A stretch of 49,123 nt of DNA, from positions 1 through 49,123 of the forward strand of contig JABURR010000043.1 of NCBI GenBank assembly GCA_014762635.1, read 5' to 3'. This document shows, one piece after another, positions 39,769 to 48,111 of the stretch. The notes below the pieces were generated by a model. It did not search any database and was not told where the DNA came from. It was given only the letters and a program-made list of their open reading frames with translations. The DNA comes from Paracoccaceae bacterium. GTDB lineage: Bacteria; Pseudomonadota; Alphaproteobacteria; Rhodobacterales; Rhodobacteraceae. The stretch's first letter is position 1, and every line of letters starts with the position of its first letter. A program made the position numbers and the translations under genes.

Positions 39769-39843
39769 GCAGAAAGCCCGCACGGTGAGGTGCGGGCTTC
39801 CAACTTGAGGCCAGAATATTTTTCTGCGGATATCTCTATACCC
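39769..39843 (-). repeat. Right 75-bp terminal inverted repeat of the casposon-like element
   Basis: It is identical, in reverse complement, to 28,947-29,021. It lies 11 bases after the cas1 stop and carries the same hairpin (39774-39799), which can terminate cas1 transcription. The outer end is TATACCC, next to the target duplication. Confidence 0.95.
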
Positions 39844-39859
39844 CCGCCCGTTCGGGCGG
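39844..39859. repeat. Right 16-bp target-site duplication
   Basis: A direct copy of 28,931-28,946, followed by CCTTTTCTCTTTT, the T-run half of the ancestral rpsI terminator. This side retains the terminator function only in part. Confidence 0.9.
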
Positions 39860-39884
39860 CCTTTTCTCTTTTCTGCTTCGGTAT

Positions 39885-40466
39885 TCAGTACTCGAGGATC
39901 AAACGTCCACGTGAAATCTCGATGCGGGCGAACCGGTCGAGGTATTCCATGCCCAGCAGGGACATCTCCATCTCTCCGCCATTGACCACGACCGGGAGGC
40001 CACGGCTTTCCAGCGGGCCAAGACGTATTGTCTCGACCGTGGCGGCAGCGGTTTTCACGGTTCCATTCGCGGTATTGGCCCGTCCGGCGTAACGCAGGGT
40101 CTTCATGTTCAGGCCGATACGCTTGGCATCCTGCTGGGTCAGCACGACATCCGAGGCGCCGGTATCGACCACGAAGTCCACCGGCACGTCATTGAGCTCC
40201 AACTCGAGGTAGTAGTGCCCGTCCGGCGCGCGCGGCACCTCGATCCGGTTTTCCTCCGAAAAGACGGCCTGCGACGGGACCACCTGGTCGCGGATCGTCG
40301 GCCACAGGCCATAGCCCGCGATGATACCCAGGAAGATCAGCCCCCAGATCGCCGCCTGTTGGGCCGTCTTGCTGAGGTTGCGGCGACCTTCGACCACCAC
40401 GTAGCCTCCGACCGCCGCGAGAAGCAGCAGAAGGTAGGTCAGGCGGAGATAGTCGTCGCTGTCCAT
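39885..40466 (-). CDS. Retropepsin-like aspartic protease, membrane-anchored
   Basis: This 193-residue protein has two N-terminal membrane segments (about 8-25 and 36-56) followed by a single retropepsin domain with the active-site VDTGASDVVLT (Asp101). The fold is closed by SLLGMEYLDRF. It would act as a dimer, probably in the periplasm. The family is widespread in alphaproteobacteria next to rpsI; its substrate is not established. It was probably convergent to rpsI across a shared terminator before the element inserted. Confidence 0.9.
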   Translation of the reverse strand: MDSDDYLRLTYLLLLLAAVGGYVVVEGRRNLSKTAQQAAIWGLIFLGIIAGYGLWPTIRDQVVPSQAVFSEENRIEVPRAPDGHYYLELELNDVPVDFVVDTGASDVVLTQQDAKRIGLNMKTLRYAGRANTANGTVKTAAATVETIRLGPLESRGLPVVVNGGEMEMSLLGMEYLDRFARIEISRGRLILEY

Positions 40467-40521
40467 CAGGGGCTCCTTTCCAGTCCAAGATAGGGGCCGA
40501 AAGGGGGCTTGTCAGCGCAGA

Positions 40522-41136
40522 TCAGGTGAAACTGGCCACGAAATCCTTGAGGCCGTCGAGCACGAACTGCACTGACAGGGCAGCCAGCAGCATCCCCAGA
40601 AGCCGGGTGACGACGTTGATTCCGGTTTCACCCAATGCCCGTTCCTGCAAGCCGGCGGTAAAGAAGAACGCCACGACAACCGAGATCACTGCGATCATCA
40701 CGAGGTGCACGGCGATCAACTCGTTCCAGCCCTGCGCCTCTCCGGTCAGCAGGATCATCGTAGCCATGGCCCCGGGCCCGGCCATCAGTGGCGTGGCAAG
40801 CGGGAAGACCGAGGGATCGTTCGCGGAGCTTGCCTGTCCCTTGCGTCGCTGGGTGCGGCGCTCGAACAGCATGTCGAGGGCGGTGAGGAAAAGCAGGATT
40901 CCCCCTGCGATACGGAAGGCGGGCATGGAAATCCCGACGAAGCCCAGAACCGCCTCGCCGAAGGCGCCGAACAGCGTCAGCAGGCCGATGGCAATCAGTG
41001 CCGCTCGCAGGCCGATGGCGCGGCGCTCTGCTTCGGTCTGGCCCTTGGTGAGCGCCACGAAAAGGGGCGCAAGGCCGACCGGGTCGATTACCACGAAAAG
41101 CGCCACGAAGGCCGTTATCAGCGCGGGAATATCCAT
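40522..41136 (-). CDS. MarC-family integral membrane protein
   Basis: This 204-residue protein has six predicted membrane helices and the MarC pattern FVVIDPVGLAPLFVALT, RIAGGILLFLTALDM and PLATPLMAGPGAMATMI. The function of the family is not established despite the historical antibiotic-resistance name. The ATG at 41136 is one base after the ABC-F stop region; the pair is probably co-transcribed. Confidence 0.88.
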   Translation of the reverse strand: MDIPALITAFVALFVVIDPVGLAPLFVALTKGQTEAERRAIGLRAALIAIGLLTLFGAFGEAVLGFVGISMPAFRIAGGILLFLTALDMLFERRTQRRKGQASSANDPSVFPLATPLMAGPGAMATMILLTGEAQGWNELIAVHLVMIAVISVVVAFFFTAGLQERALGETGINVVTRLLGMLLAALSVQFVLDGLKDFVASFT

Positions 41137-41137
41137 G

Positions 41138-42988
41138 TCAGGCCTCGGCTTTCTCCAGCTTGTCCTGGGCAGCAAGCCAGAGCGCTTCTGCCCGGTCGAG
41201 GCCATCCATGACCTCGGCATATTTCTTCTGCCACACTTCCATTTCACCGATCTTTGCGGGTTCGTAAAGGGCCGGATCGGCAAGTTTGTCCGCCAGTTTG
41301 ACGCGCATTTCCTCAAGCTTCTCTACACGCGCCTCGCATTTGCGGACCTCGGCGCGGAGGGCGAGAACTTCATCCCGACTGGCTTTCTTTGGCGTAGCGG
41401 GTTTCGCGTCGGATTTGGTGGCGGGCTTGTCGGAAGACAGAAGCATTCTGCGGTAGGCGTCGAGGTCTTCTTCGTAAGGGGCAACTTGTCCGTCCTTCAC
41501 CAGCCAGAGCCGATCAGCGACGAGGCTGAGCAGATGCATGTCGTGGCTTACGAGGATCACCGCACCGGAATAGGCGGTCAGCGCCTCGACCAGCGCCTCG
41601 CGGCTTTCGATATCCAGGTGGTTCGTCGGTTCGTCCAGGATCAGCAGATGCGGCGCGTGGATCGTGGCCAGAAGCAGCGACAGTCGTGCCTTCTGGCCGC
41701 CTGAGAGCCGGGCGACGTCTGTTTGGGCCTGCTCCGCCCCCAGGCCAAAGCCGGCCAGCCGCGCGCGCAGCTTGGTGGGGGCCTCGCCCGGGAAAGCGCG
41801 CAGCATGTGTTGAAGCGGGGTCTCTTCCGGGCGCAGTTCGTCCAGTTGATGCTGGGCGAAATAGCCGATGCGCAGTTTTCCAGCCCGGTGCAGACGGCCT
41901 TCGATCGGTTTAAGTTTGCCTGCCAGAAGCTTGGAAAGGGTGGATTTTCCCTCACCATTCCGACCCAGAAGCGCAATCCGGTCATCTTGGTCGATCCGGG
42001 CATTGATACGCTTGAGAACGGGGACGCCATCATAGCCGACGGCAACGCCTTCCAGGTTGATGATCGGCGGCGAAAGTTCTTTCGGTTCGGGGAAGGTGAA
42101 GACCCGGCGCGCCATTTCCTCGGGCGCGGCGATCGGGGTCATCTTCTCAAGCATCTTTACGCGGGACTGGGCCTGCCGCGCCTTGGTCGCTTTGGCGCGG
42201 AACCGGTCGACGAAGCTTTGCAGGTGGGCGCGACGTGCGTCCTGCTTCTTGGCCTCGGCGGCCAGAACCGCACGTTGCTCGGCACGGGTGCGTGCGAACG
42301 TGTCGTAATTGCCCTGGTAGAGGGTCAGGGTCCGGTTCTCGAGATGCAGGATCGAGCCTACCGCGCGGTTCAGCAACTCCCTATCGTGGCTGATCACGAT
42401 CACTGTGTGAGGGTAGCGCGCCAAGTAGCTTTCGAGCCAGAGCGCGCCTTCGAGGTCGAGATAGTTCGTGGGTTCGTCCAAGAGCAACAGGTCGGGCTGC
42501 GAGAACAGCACCGCTGCCAGCGCCACGCGCATCCGCCAACCGCCGGAAAAGGCCGAGCAGGGCTGCAGTTGTTCCTCATGCGTGAAGCCGAGGCCCTTGA
42601 GGATCGACGCAGCGCGCGCCTCGCCCGACCAGGCGTCGATATCGGCCAGACGGGTCTGAACGTCGGAAATACGTGACGGATCCATGGCCGTCTCGGCCTC
42701 GGCCAGCAGGTCGGCGCGCTCGGTGTCTGCGGCCAGCACCGTATCGATCAGGGAAACCGCGGACCCCGGCACCTCTTGCGCGACACCGCCGATCCGGGCG
42801 CGCGAGGGCAGGCTGATCCGGCCGCCTTCCAGCGTCAACTCGCCCCGGATCAGGCGGAACAGCGTCGTCTTGCCGGTGCCGTTGCGGCCCACCAGGCCGA
42901 CCTTGTGGCCGTAGGGAATCGTGGCAGAGGCGCCCTCGATCAAGGGGCGGCCTTCGACGGAGTAGGAGATGTCTTCGATCTTCAACAT
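41138..42988 (-). CDS. ABC-F family ATPase (Uup/YheS-like)
   Basis: This 616-residue soluble protein has two ABC domains: Walker A GRNGTGKTT (about 35-43) and GRNGEGKST, signatures FSGGWRMR and LSGGQKAR, and Walker B LLLLDEPTNYLD and LLILDEPTNHLD. The linker region is followed by a C-terminal coiled coil (about 550-616). ABC-F proteins of this type act on the ribosome. Uup versus YheS assignment is uncertain. A promoter for the unit lies in the 130-base gap to ndk. Confidence 0.92.
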   Translation of the reverse strand: MLKIEDISYSVEGRPLIEGASATIPYGHKVGLVGRNGTGKTTLFRLIRGELTLEGGRISLPSRARIGGVAQEVPGSAVSLIDTVLAADTERADLLAEAETAMDPSRISDVQTRLADIDAWSGEARAASILKGLGFTHEEQLQPCSAFSGGWRMRVALAAVLFSQPDLLLLDEPTNYLDLEGALWLESYLARYPHTVIVISHDRELLNRAVGSILHLENRTLTLYQGNYDTFARTRAEQRAVLAAEAKKQDARRAHLQSFVDRFRAKATKARQAQSRVKMLEKMTPIAAPEEMARRVFTFPEPKELSPPIINLEGVAVGYDGVPVLKRINARIDQDDRIALLGRNGEGKSTLSKLLAGKLKPIEGRLHRAGKLRIGYFAQHQLDELRPEETPLQHMLRAFPGEAPTKLRARLAGFGLGAEQAQTDVARLSGGQKARLSLLLATIHAPHLLILDEPTNHLDIESREALVEALTAYSGAVILVSHDMHLLSLVADRLWLVKDGQVAPYEEDLDAYRRMLLSSDKPATKSDAKPATPKKASRDEVLALRAEVRKCEARVEKLEEMRVKLADKLADPALYEPAKIGEMEVWQKKYAEVMDGLDRAEALWLAAQDKLEKAEA

Positions 42989-43119
42989 TGGCGCGGTGTG
43001 GCGTATCGCGCGGGGGGCGTCAATCGCGCCTTTTCAACGGTGTCAGGCCATGCTAGGCGGGCGCCGGATTTCATGGGGTGGGCAATGGGCCCGCCACAGC
43101 AGACGAAAAGGCAGAGAAA

Positions 43120-43542
43120 ATGGCGATCGAACGCACTCTTTCCATCATCAAGCCCGACGCGACCAAGCGCAACCTGACCGGCAAGATCAACGCAAAGTTC
43201 GAAGATGCGGGTCTCCGTATTGTCGCGCAGAAGCGTATCCAGCTGACCATGGAGCAGGCTGGCAAGTTCTACGAGGTTCACAAGGAACGCCCGTTCTACG
43301 GTGAACTGTGCGAATTCATGGCCTCGGGCCCGGTCGTGGTGCAGGTTCTGGAAGGCGAAGGCGCTATTGCCAAGAACCGCGAAGTCATGGGCGCCACCAA
43401 CCCAGCAGACGCGGCCGCCGGTACCATCCGCGCGGAATTCGCTGAAAGCGTCGGCGAGAACTCGGTTCACGGTTCGGACGCTGCCGAAACCGCTGCTGTC
43501 GAGATTGCCTACTTCTTCTCGGGCCTCGAACTGGTTGGCTAA
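43120..43542 (+). CDS. ndk: Nucleoside diphosphate kinase
   Basis: This 140-residue enzyme balances NTP pools. It has [20 protein letters not shown], the catalytic His117 in ENSVHGSDA and [10 protein letters not shown]. The ATG at 43120 follows GGCAGAG; the longer frame at 43078 is rejected because it has no better ribosome site and the family starts here. It is followed by a strong terminator. Confidence 0.98.
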   Translation: MAIERTLSIIKPDATKRNLTGKINAKFEDAGLRIVAQKRIQLTMEQAGKFYEVHKERPFYGELCEFMASGPVVVQVLEGEGAIAKNREVMGATNPADAAAGTIRAEFAESVGENSVHGSDAAETAAVEIAYFFSGLELVG

Positions 43543-43565
43543 GATCTTCTGATCTTGCGAAATTC

Positions 43566-43597
43566 GACGCCGGGCGCAGCAGTGCCCGGCGTTTTCC
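43566..43597 (+). terminator. Rho-independent terminator after ndk
   Basis: ACGCCGGGC pairs with GCCCGGCGT around a GCAGCAGT-type loop, followed by TTTTCCGTTTT; it may also serve the convergent TfoX C-domain gene. Confidence 0.88.
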
Positions 43598-43601
43598 GTT
43601 T

Positions 43602-43940
43602 TCACGGGGTGGAGCCGCTGTCGCGGGCGCGAACGCCGATCTCATCGAGAAGCCGTTCGAATGCGTTCTCGTCCTTGCTGCCTGCGCAAATCGCATCGAA
43701 GCGGATCCGGAGTTCCTCTTTCTCCTTGCCCTTGCAGTCGTTCCAGAGCCGCCCCTGAAGGCCCATCACAAGGGCATAGTAGCCGATGAAGTGGGGGCGC
43801 ACACCGCTGGCCAGGAGCCGTTTGTAGGCCGCGTCTGGCCCAAGGCTCCGCAATTCCTCGGCCGTATGGATGCCCGCACGGGCAAATTCACGTTCCGTGG
43901 CCGGGCCGAGATTGCGGATCGAGGAGACGGGGTAGGACAT
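43602..43940 (-). CDS. TfoX C-terminal-domain protein
   Basis: This 112-residue protein matches the C-terminal half of TfoX/Sxy: SIRNLGPATEREFARAGIHTAEELRSLGPDAAYKRLLA, a helix-hairpin-helix-like segment. The other TfoX half is encoded at 21,520-21,849, so the two domains exist as separate genes about 22 kb apart. Function in alphaproteobacteria is not established. Confidence 0.86.
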   Translation of the reverse strand: MSYPVSSIRNLGPATEREFARAGIHTAEELRSLGPDAAYKRLLASGVRPHFIGYYALVMGLQGRLWNDCKGKEKEELRIRFDAICAGSKDENAFERLLDEIGVRARDSGSTP

Positions 43941-44009
43941 GCGATCAGCCTATCCCGAAATGAAACGGCGGCCCAGAGGCCGCCGTGACTGGCATTCTTT
44001 TGGCCGGGA

Positions 44010-44345
44010 TCAGGCGGTCAGGTCTTCCACCTTCGCATCCGGCGCGTTTTTCTTGACCGATGCCACGCCGTTTTCACGGGCCGAGGTGCTGGTGTAGCCC
44101 TCGCTCACGCCGATGACCTGGCCGTTGCTGGCCTTCAGGTTGAACCGGTGCTGGCCGCTTTTCGATTCGAACCGCTCGAACCGCTCGTCATTGGCCGAGT
44201 TCTTGCGCACGGATTCAATGCCGTTCTCGGCGCTTGCACGCTGCTTGTAGCCTTCGCTGGCCAGAATGATCTGCCCATTGCCTGCCTTCAGGCGAAACCG
44301 GAATTCGCCTGCCTTGTCTTTGTAGAGTTCGAATTTACCCGCCAC
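44010..44345 (-). CDS. YegP/DUF1508 two-repeat protein
   Basis: This 111-residue protein contains two copies of the DUF1508 motif: FELYKDKAGEFRFRLKAGNGQIILASEGY and FERFESKSGQHRFNLKASNGQVIGVSEGY, each ending in an S/T-rich N-G-I/V-x-S-V-[RK]-K-N tail. YegP proteins are small beta-sheet proteins of unknown role. It is a single gene, 69 bases from the TfoX C-domain gene. Confidence 0.9.
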   Translation of the reverse strand: MAGKFELYKDKAGEFRFRLKAGNGQIILASEGYKQRASAENGIESVRKNSANDERFERFESKSGQHRFNLKASNGQVIGVSEGYTSTSARENGVASVKKNAPDAKVEDLTA

Positions 44346-44682
44346 TGTGACTCAACTCCTGTGTAACGACGAAAATATGCTTGGCACTATCGGGCAGGTG
44401 GTGCCGGGATGCCAAGAGGATTTCTGCGGGAAGATGCCAGGTGGGGCACCTTGGGCGTAGCTTCGCCAGAATCTCAGGCGCCAATGAATTGAGCAGATGA
44501 TCGAACTTCGGGCACAAATTTGTGCGTCACCGTCGAATCCTGCTCTCGGGCTCTCGCTTTCGTGATCTTTTTTCTACGCTTTCCCGTCGGGTCTGCACAG
44601 GTTTGCGGCGAGCCGACGAGTTGGGCGGCTTGAGAAAGGTGTGCGGTGGCGAAGGTTCTTGGCAGTTCGATCACCACCGCAC
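44346..44682 (+). promoter_or_regulatory. Non-coding region upstream of urtA with two palindromes
   Basis: No gene is seen. GCACAAATTTGTGC (44512-44525) is a perfect palindrome. GTGCGGTGG (44641-44649) and CCACCGCAC (44674-44682) form a 9-bp inverted repeat ending right at the sigma-54 promoter. Both are candidate activator or regulator sites; the first is near, but one base shorter in spacing than, the enterobacterial NtrC consensus. Confidence 0.45.
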
Positions 44683-44698
44683 TGGCGCAACATTTGCT
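44683..44698 (+). promoter_or_regulatory. Sigma-54 (RpoN) promoter for urtABC
   Basis: TGGCGCAACATTTGCT matches the -24/-12 consensus TGGCACG-N4-TTGCW at all the key positions (TGGC, C, TTGCT) with correct spacing, 101 bases before the urtA ATG. Sigma-54 control fits nitrogen-regulated urea uptake. Confidence 0.75.
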
Positions 44699-44798
44699 GC
44701 ACAGGGGCTGTATTTGATTCAGGCGACCGGAATTTCAAGCATTCAATTCCATTCTGGTCCTCTGGCCCCGATGCGGCATGTCTCGAAGGGAAGATGAT

Positions 44799-46082
44799 AT
44801 GTCGAAACTTTCACGCTCTGTGATTGGTGGATCGATCACCGCGATGACGTTGGCGGCTCCGGCTTTTGCCGTGGATTGCCCGATCAAGGTCGGCGTGCTG
44901 CACTCGCTGTCCGGCACCATGGCAATTTCCGAAACCACGCTGAAAGACACCATGCTGATGCTGGTGGAACAGCAGAACGCGGCGGGTGGCGTTCTGGGCT
45001 GCGAGCTTGAGGCCGTGGTCGTCGATCCCGCCTCCGACTGGCCGCTTTTTGCGGAAAAGGCCCGCGAACTTCTGACCGTTCACGAGGTTGACGTGATCTT
45101 CGGCAACTGGACCTCGGTGAGCCGCAAGTCCGTCCTGCCGGTGATCGAGGAATTGAACGGCCTTCTGTTCTACCCGGTTCAGTACGAGGGCGAGGAAAGC
45201 TCCAAGAACGTGTTCTACACTGGTGCCGCGCCGAACCAGCAGGCGATTCCGGCGACGGACTACTTCCTCGAGGAACTGGGCGTCGAGAAATTCGCGCTGC
45301 TCGGCACGGACTATGTCTATCCGCGCACGACCAACAACATCCTTGAAAGCTATCTTCAGCAAAAGGGCATCGCGGCCGACGATATCTTCGTGAACTACAC
45401 GCCCTTCGGTCATTCCGACTGGTCCAAGATCGTGGCGGACGTGGTCGCGCTTGGCGCCGATGGCAAGAAGGTCGGTGTGATCTCGACCATCAACGGCGAC
45501 GCCAACGTGGGCTTCTATAAGGAACTCGCTGCCGCGGGTGTTTCGGCTGACGATATCCCGGTCGTGGCCTTCTCGGTTGGTGAAGAAGAGCTTTCCGGCC
45601 TCGATACCTCGAACCTGGTCGGTCACCTTGCTGCCTGGAACTACTTCCAGTCCGCCGAGACCGATGCCAACGAAGCCTGGGTCGCCGCCTGGAAAGAGCG
45701 TATGGGTGAAGAGCGCGTCACCAATGACCCGATGGAAGCCCATTACATCGGCTTCAACATGTGGGTGAACGCCGCCACCGAGGCTGGAACCACCGACGTG
45801 GATGCGGTCCGCACCGCGATGTACGGGCAGGAGTTCCCGAACCTGACCGGCGGCACGGCCGTGATGCTTCCGAACCACCACCTGGCGAAGCCGGTCTTGA
45901 TCGGTGAGATACAGGAAGACGGCCAGTTCGACATCATCAGCCAGACCGAAGAAGTGCCGGGCGACGCCTGGACCGACTTCCTGCCGGAATCTGCGGTTCT
46001 GGTCAGCGATTGGCAGGAGCTCGGCTGCGGTATGTACAACACCGAGACCAAGAGCTGCGTGCAGATCAAGTCGAACTACTAA
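44799..46082 (+). CDS. urtA: Urea ABC transporter substrate-binding protein UrtA
   Basis: UrtA is the periplasmic urea-binding protein of the high-affinity UrtABCDE transporter. The 427-residue product has a signal peptide (MSKLSRSVIGGSITAMTLA...AFA). The branched-chain-amino-acid-receptor fold follows: IKVGVLHSLSGTMAISETTLKD, FGNWTSVSRKSVLPVIEE, NGLLFYPVQYEGEESSKNVFYTGAAPNQQ. The ATG at 44799 follows GAAGGGA; the frame upstream (44778) is not preferred. Confidence 0.97.
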   Translation: MSKLSRSVIGGSITAMTLAAPAFAVDCPIKVGVLHSLSGTMAISETTLKDTMLMLVEQQNAAGGVLGCELEAVVVDPASDWPLFAEKARELLTVHEVDVIFGNWTSVSRKSVLPVIEELNGLLFYPVQYEGEESSKNVFYTGAAPNQQAIPATDYFLEELGVEKFALLGTDYVYPRTTNNILESYLQQKGIAADDIFVNYTPFGHSDWSKIVADVVALGADGKKVGVISTINGDANVGFYKELAAAGVSADDIPVVAFSVGEEELSGLDTSNLVGHLAAWNYFQSAETDANEAWVAAWKERMGEERVTNDPMEAHYIGFNMWVNAATEAGTTDVDAVRTAMYGQEFPNLTGGTAVMLPNHHLAKPVLIGEIQEDGQFDIISQTEEVPGDAWTDFLPESAVLVSDWQELGCGMYNTETKSCVQIKSNY

Positions 46083-46101
46083 GACAGGCAAGCAACCTGC
46101 T

Positions 46102-46125
46102 GCGGGGGGCCTGACGGTCCCCCGC
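46102..46125 (+). terminator. Hairpin between urtA and urtB
   Basis: GCGGGGG (46102-46108) pairs with CCCCCGC (46119-46125), without a clear T-run. It may partly attenuate transcription so that the binding protein is made in excess of the membrane parts, or may protect the urtA mRNA. Confidence 0.5.
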
Positions 46126-46142
46126 GGTTTGCGGGGTGGGTG

Positions 46143-48107
46143 ATGAGACATCTGACGAAGCTAGTTCTTGCGGCGGTGCTGAGCCTTCTGGCGGCAGTGA
46201 GCCATGCGCAGGAAATGAGCGAAATCCAGACGCTCTTGCAGGAGCATCGGGAGATCATCGAGAAAAGCTCGCGCCGCTCCATCGGCCCGGCCATTGATGC
46301 GCTGGCCGACAGCGGACTGCCCGAGGCGCAGCAGGTTCTGGAAAGATGGCAGGCCAAGGAGCTTTGGCAGCGCGAAAGCGACGGGGTCTTCTTCTATGCC
46401 GAGGAGCGGCAGAAAGACATCCTCACCCTGATTGACATCGCCACCGGGGACGTGGTGGCCGAGATCGACGACAAGGAGATGGACCAACTCAAGCCCAATA
46501 GCGGCATACGCGGCATGATCGGCGCGGCGCTAGTGCGGTTTCAGTTGATGGACCCCGACCCCGAGAAACGGCTCGCGGCGCTCAACGCGATCGAGCGCGA
46601 TGCGGAAGCCTCGCACCTGGCAACCCTGCGGGGCGCGATCAAGGGCGAGGCAGACCCTGAAATCCGAGCCCGGAAGGAACGGTTGGAGCGCCTGCTGACG
46701 ATCCGGTTCGATGAGGACGAAGCTGCGCGGGTCGATGCCATCGAAAGCTTCCGGGGCGACCTTGGCGTCGATGTGCGGGCTACCCTGAACCCTCTGGTCG
46801 AGACGCGCCGGATGGCGGTCGCGGGCTCTGCGCCTGACGATCCCTCCGTGGCGCGGGTGCTTCGCCCCGGTACGGAAGACCTTCCGCGCGACGAGGCCTT
46901 CGGAATTCTCGTGGACGCGGGCCTTGCTCCGCCGCGCATTGCGCGGGACGAGCAGAAAGCCATCCTGATCGCCAATATCTCTGACGGTATGATCGCTGGA
47001 ATCCCGGTGTCCAGCATGGACAGCCAAGAGGCGCGCGACCAGGCCTATGCCGAGCTTGCCCGCAGCGGCGCCGCCGAGGCGCTCGCGACGGAGCAGGACG
47101 TGGATGATGCCCTTGCGGCCCACAGCTTCTACGAGGTTTATATCACCCCGTCGCCGGTGGTCGTGGCAGCCGCGCTGGCGACCCTGACCTCCATCGAGCG
47201 GAGCGTCGCGCTGAATCAGGCGGTGGACCTCGCGCTGGACGCGCTGTCACTGGCGTCGATCTATTTCCTTGCCGCCATCGGCCTTGCGATCACCTTCGGT
47301 GTGATGCGTGTGATCAACATGGCCCATGGCGAATTCATCATGATGGGCGCTTACACGGGCTACGTGGTGCAGCTTTTCATCCCAGACTACACGCTGTCGA
47401 TCATCGTGGCGTTGCCGCTGGCCTTCGCCGTGACCTTCGCCGCGGGCGTGGCGATGGAGCGGCTGGTGATCCGCTGGCTCTATCACCGTCCGCTGGAAAC
47501 GCTGCTGGCGACTTTCGGGATTTCCATCGCGCTGCAGCAGCTTGCGAAGAACATCTTCGGCACCCAGGCCCGCCCGCTGACGGCTCCCGACTGGCTGGGT
47601 GGGGCGCTGGTGCTGAACGACGTGGTCTCGATCAGCTATATCCGGATCGCGATTTTCGTGATGGCGCTGTTCTTCCTGGCGGTGTTCCTCTTCATCATGC
47701 GCCGGACCCGGCTGGGGCTGGAGGTGCGGGCGGTGACGCAGAACCCGCGCATGGCGGCGTCCATGGGTATCAACCCGGACAAGATCAACATGCTGACCTT
47801 TGGCCTTGGGTCGGGCATCGCTGGTGTCGCTGGGGTCACCATCGGGCTTTATGCCAAGGTCACCTCCGAACTTGGGCAGGATTATATCGTGCAAAGCTTC
47901 ATGACCGTGGTCGTGGGCGGGGTCGGCAATATCTGGGGCACGCTGCTGGGCGCGTCGCTGATCGGGTTCATGCAAAAGGGGATCGAGTGGATGAACCCGT
48001 CCAACACGCTGGCGGCGCAGACCTACATGATCCTGTTCATCATCCTCTTCATCCAGTTCCGGCCACGGGGGCTTGTTGCCCTCAAGGGCCGTGCGGCGGA
48101 GGCGTGA
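46143..48107 (+). CDS. urtB: Urea ABC transporter permease UrtB with long periplasmic N-terminus
   Basis: UrtB is an inner-membrane permease of the urea transporter. The 654-residue product has a signal-like N-terminus (about 1-20), an extracytoplasmic alpha-helical region of about 330 residues, and then the LivH-type permease (SIYFLAAIGLAITFGVMRVINMAHGEFIMMGAYTGY...). Several membrane segments end RPRGLVALKGRAAEA. A long N-terminal domain is typical of UrtB. The start could be the ATG at 46143 or the GTG at 46140. urtC follows after 4 bases. Confidence 0.95.
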   Translation: MRHLTKLVLAAVLSLLAAVSHAQEMSEIQTLLQEHREIIEKSSRRSIGPAIDALADSGLPEAQQVLERWQAKELWQRESDGVFFYAEERQKDILTLIDIATGDVVAEIDDKEMDQLKPNSGIRGMIGAALVRFQLMDPDPEKRLAALNAIERDAEASHLATLRGAIKGEADPEIRARKERLERLLTIRFDEDEAARVDAIESFRGDLGVDVRATLNPLVETRRMAVAGSAPDDPSVARVLRPGTEDLPRDEAFGILVDAGLAPPRIARDEQKAILIANISDGMIAGIPVSSMDSQEARDQAYAELARSGAAEALATEQDVDDALAAHSFYEVYITPSPVVVAAALATLTSIERSVALNQAVDLALDALSLASIYFLAAIGLAITFGVMRVINMAHGEFIMMGAYTGYVVQLFIPDYTLSIIVALPLAFAVTFAAGVAMERLVIRWLYHRPLETLLATFGISIALQQLAKNIFGTQARPLTAPDWLGGALVLNDVVSISYIRIAIFVMALFFLAVFLFIMRRTRLGLEVRAVTQNPRMAASMGINPDKINMLTFGLGSGIAGVAGVTIGLYAKVTSELGQDYIVQSFMTVVVGGVGNIWGTLLGASLIGFMQKGIEWMNPSNTLAAQTYMILFIILFIQFRPRGLVALKGRAAEA

Positions 48108-48111
48108 TCCG

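Larger units (their letters stand above)
28947..39843. mobile_element. Casposon-like element (10,897 bp, apparently intact)
   Basis: It is bounded by perfect 75-bp terminal inverted repeats and flanked by a 16-bp direct duplication. It encodes a solo Cas1, a family B DNA polymerase, an HNH protein and a helix-turn-helix protein, the combination that defines casposons, whose Cas1 acts as integrase. Known casposons make target duplications of about 14-15 bp, close to that seen here. The left 5 kb carries AT-richer cargo (KAP and AlbA-STAND NTPases). There is no CRISPR array and no cas2. All core genes except cas1 lie on the minus strand. That the element is mobile is inferred. Confidence 0.92.

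Noticed and set aside
28926-39864. A 96-bp inverted repeat flanking an invertible segment
   Set aside because: The outer 21 bases of each side include a near-palindrome whose loop is TT in both copies on the same strand, so this portion is a direct duplication; the true inverted repeats are 75 bp. Insertion of a transposon explains the pattern better than inversion.
44512-44525. GCACAAATTTGTGC as a definite NtrC site
   Set aside because: The half-sites are separated by 6 bases, where the enterobacterial consensus has 7; kept only as a candidate palindrome.
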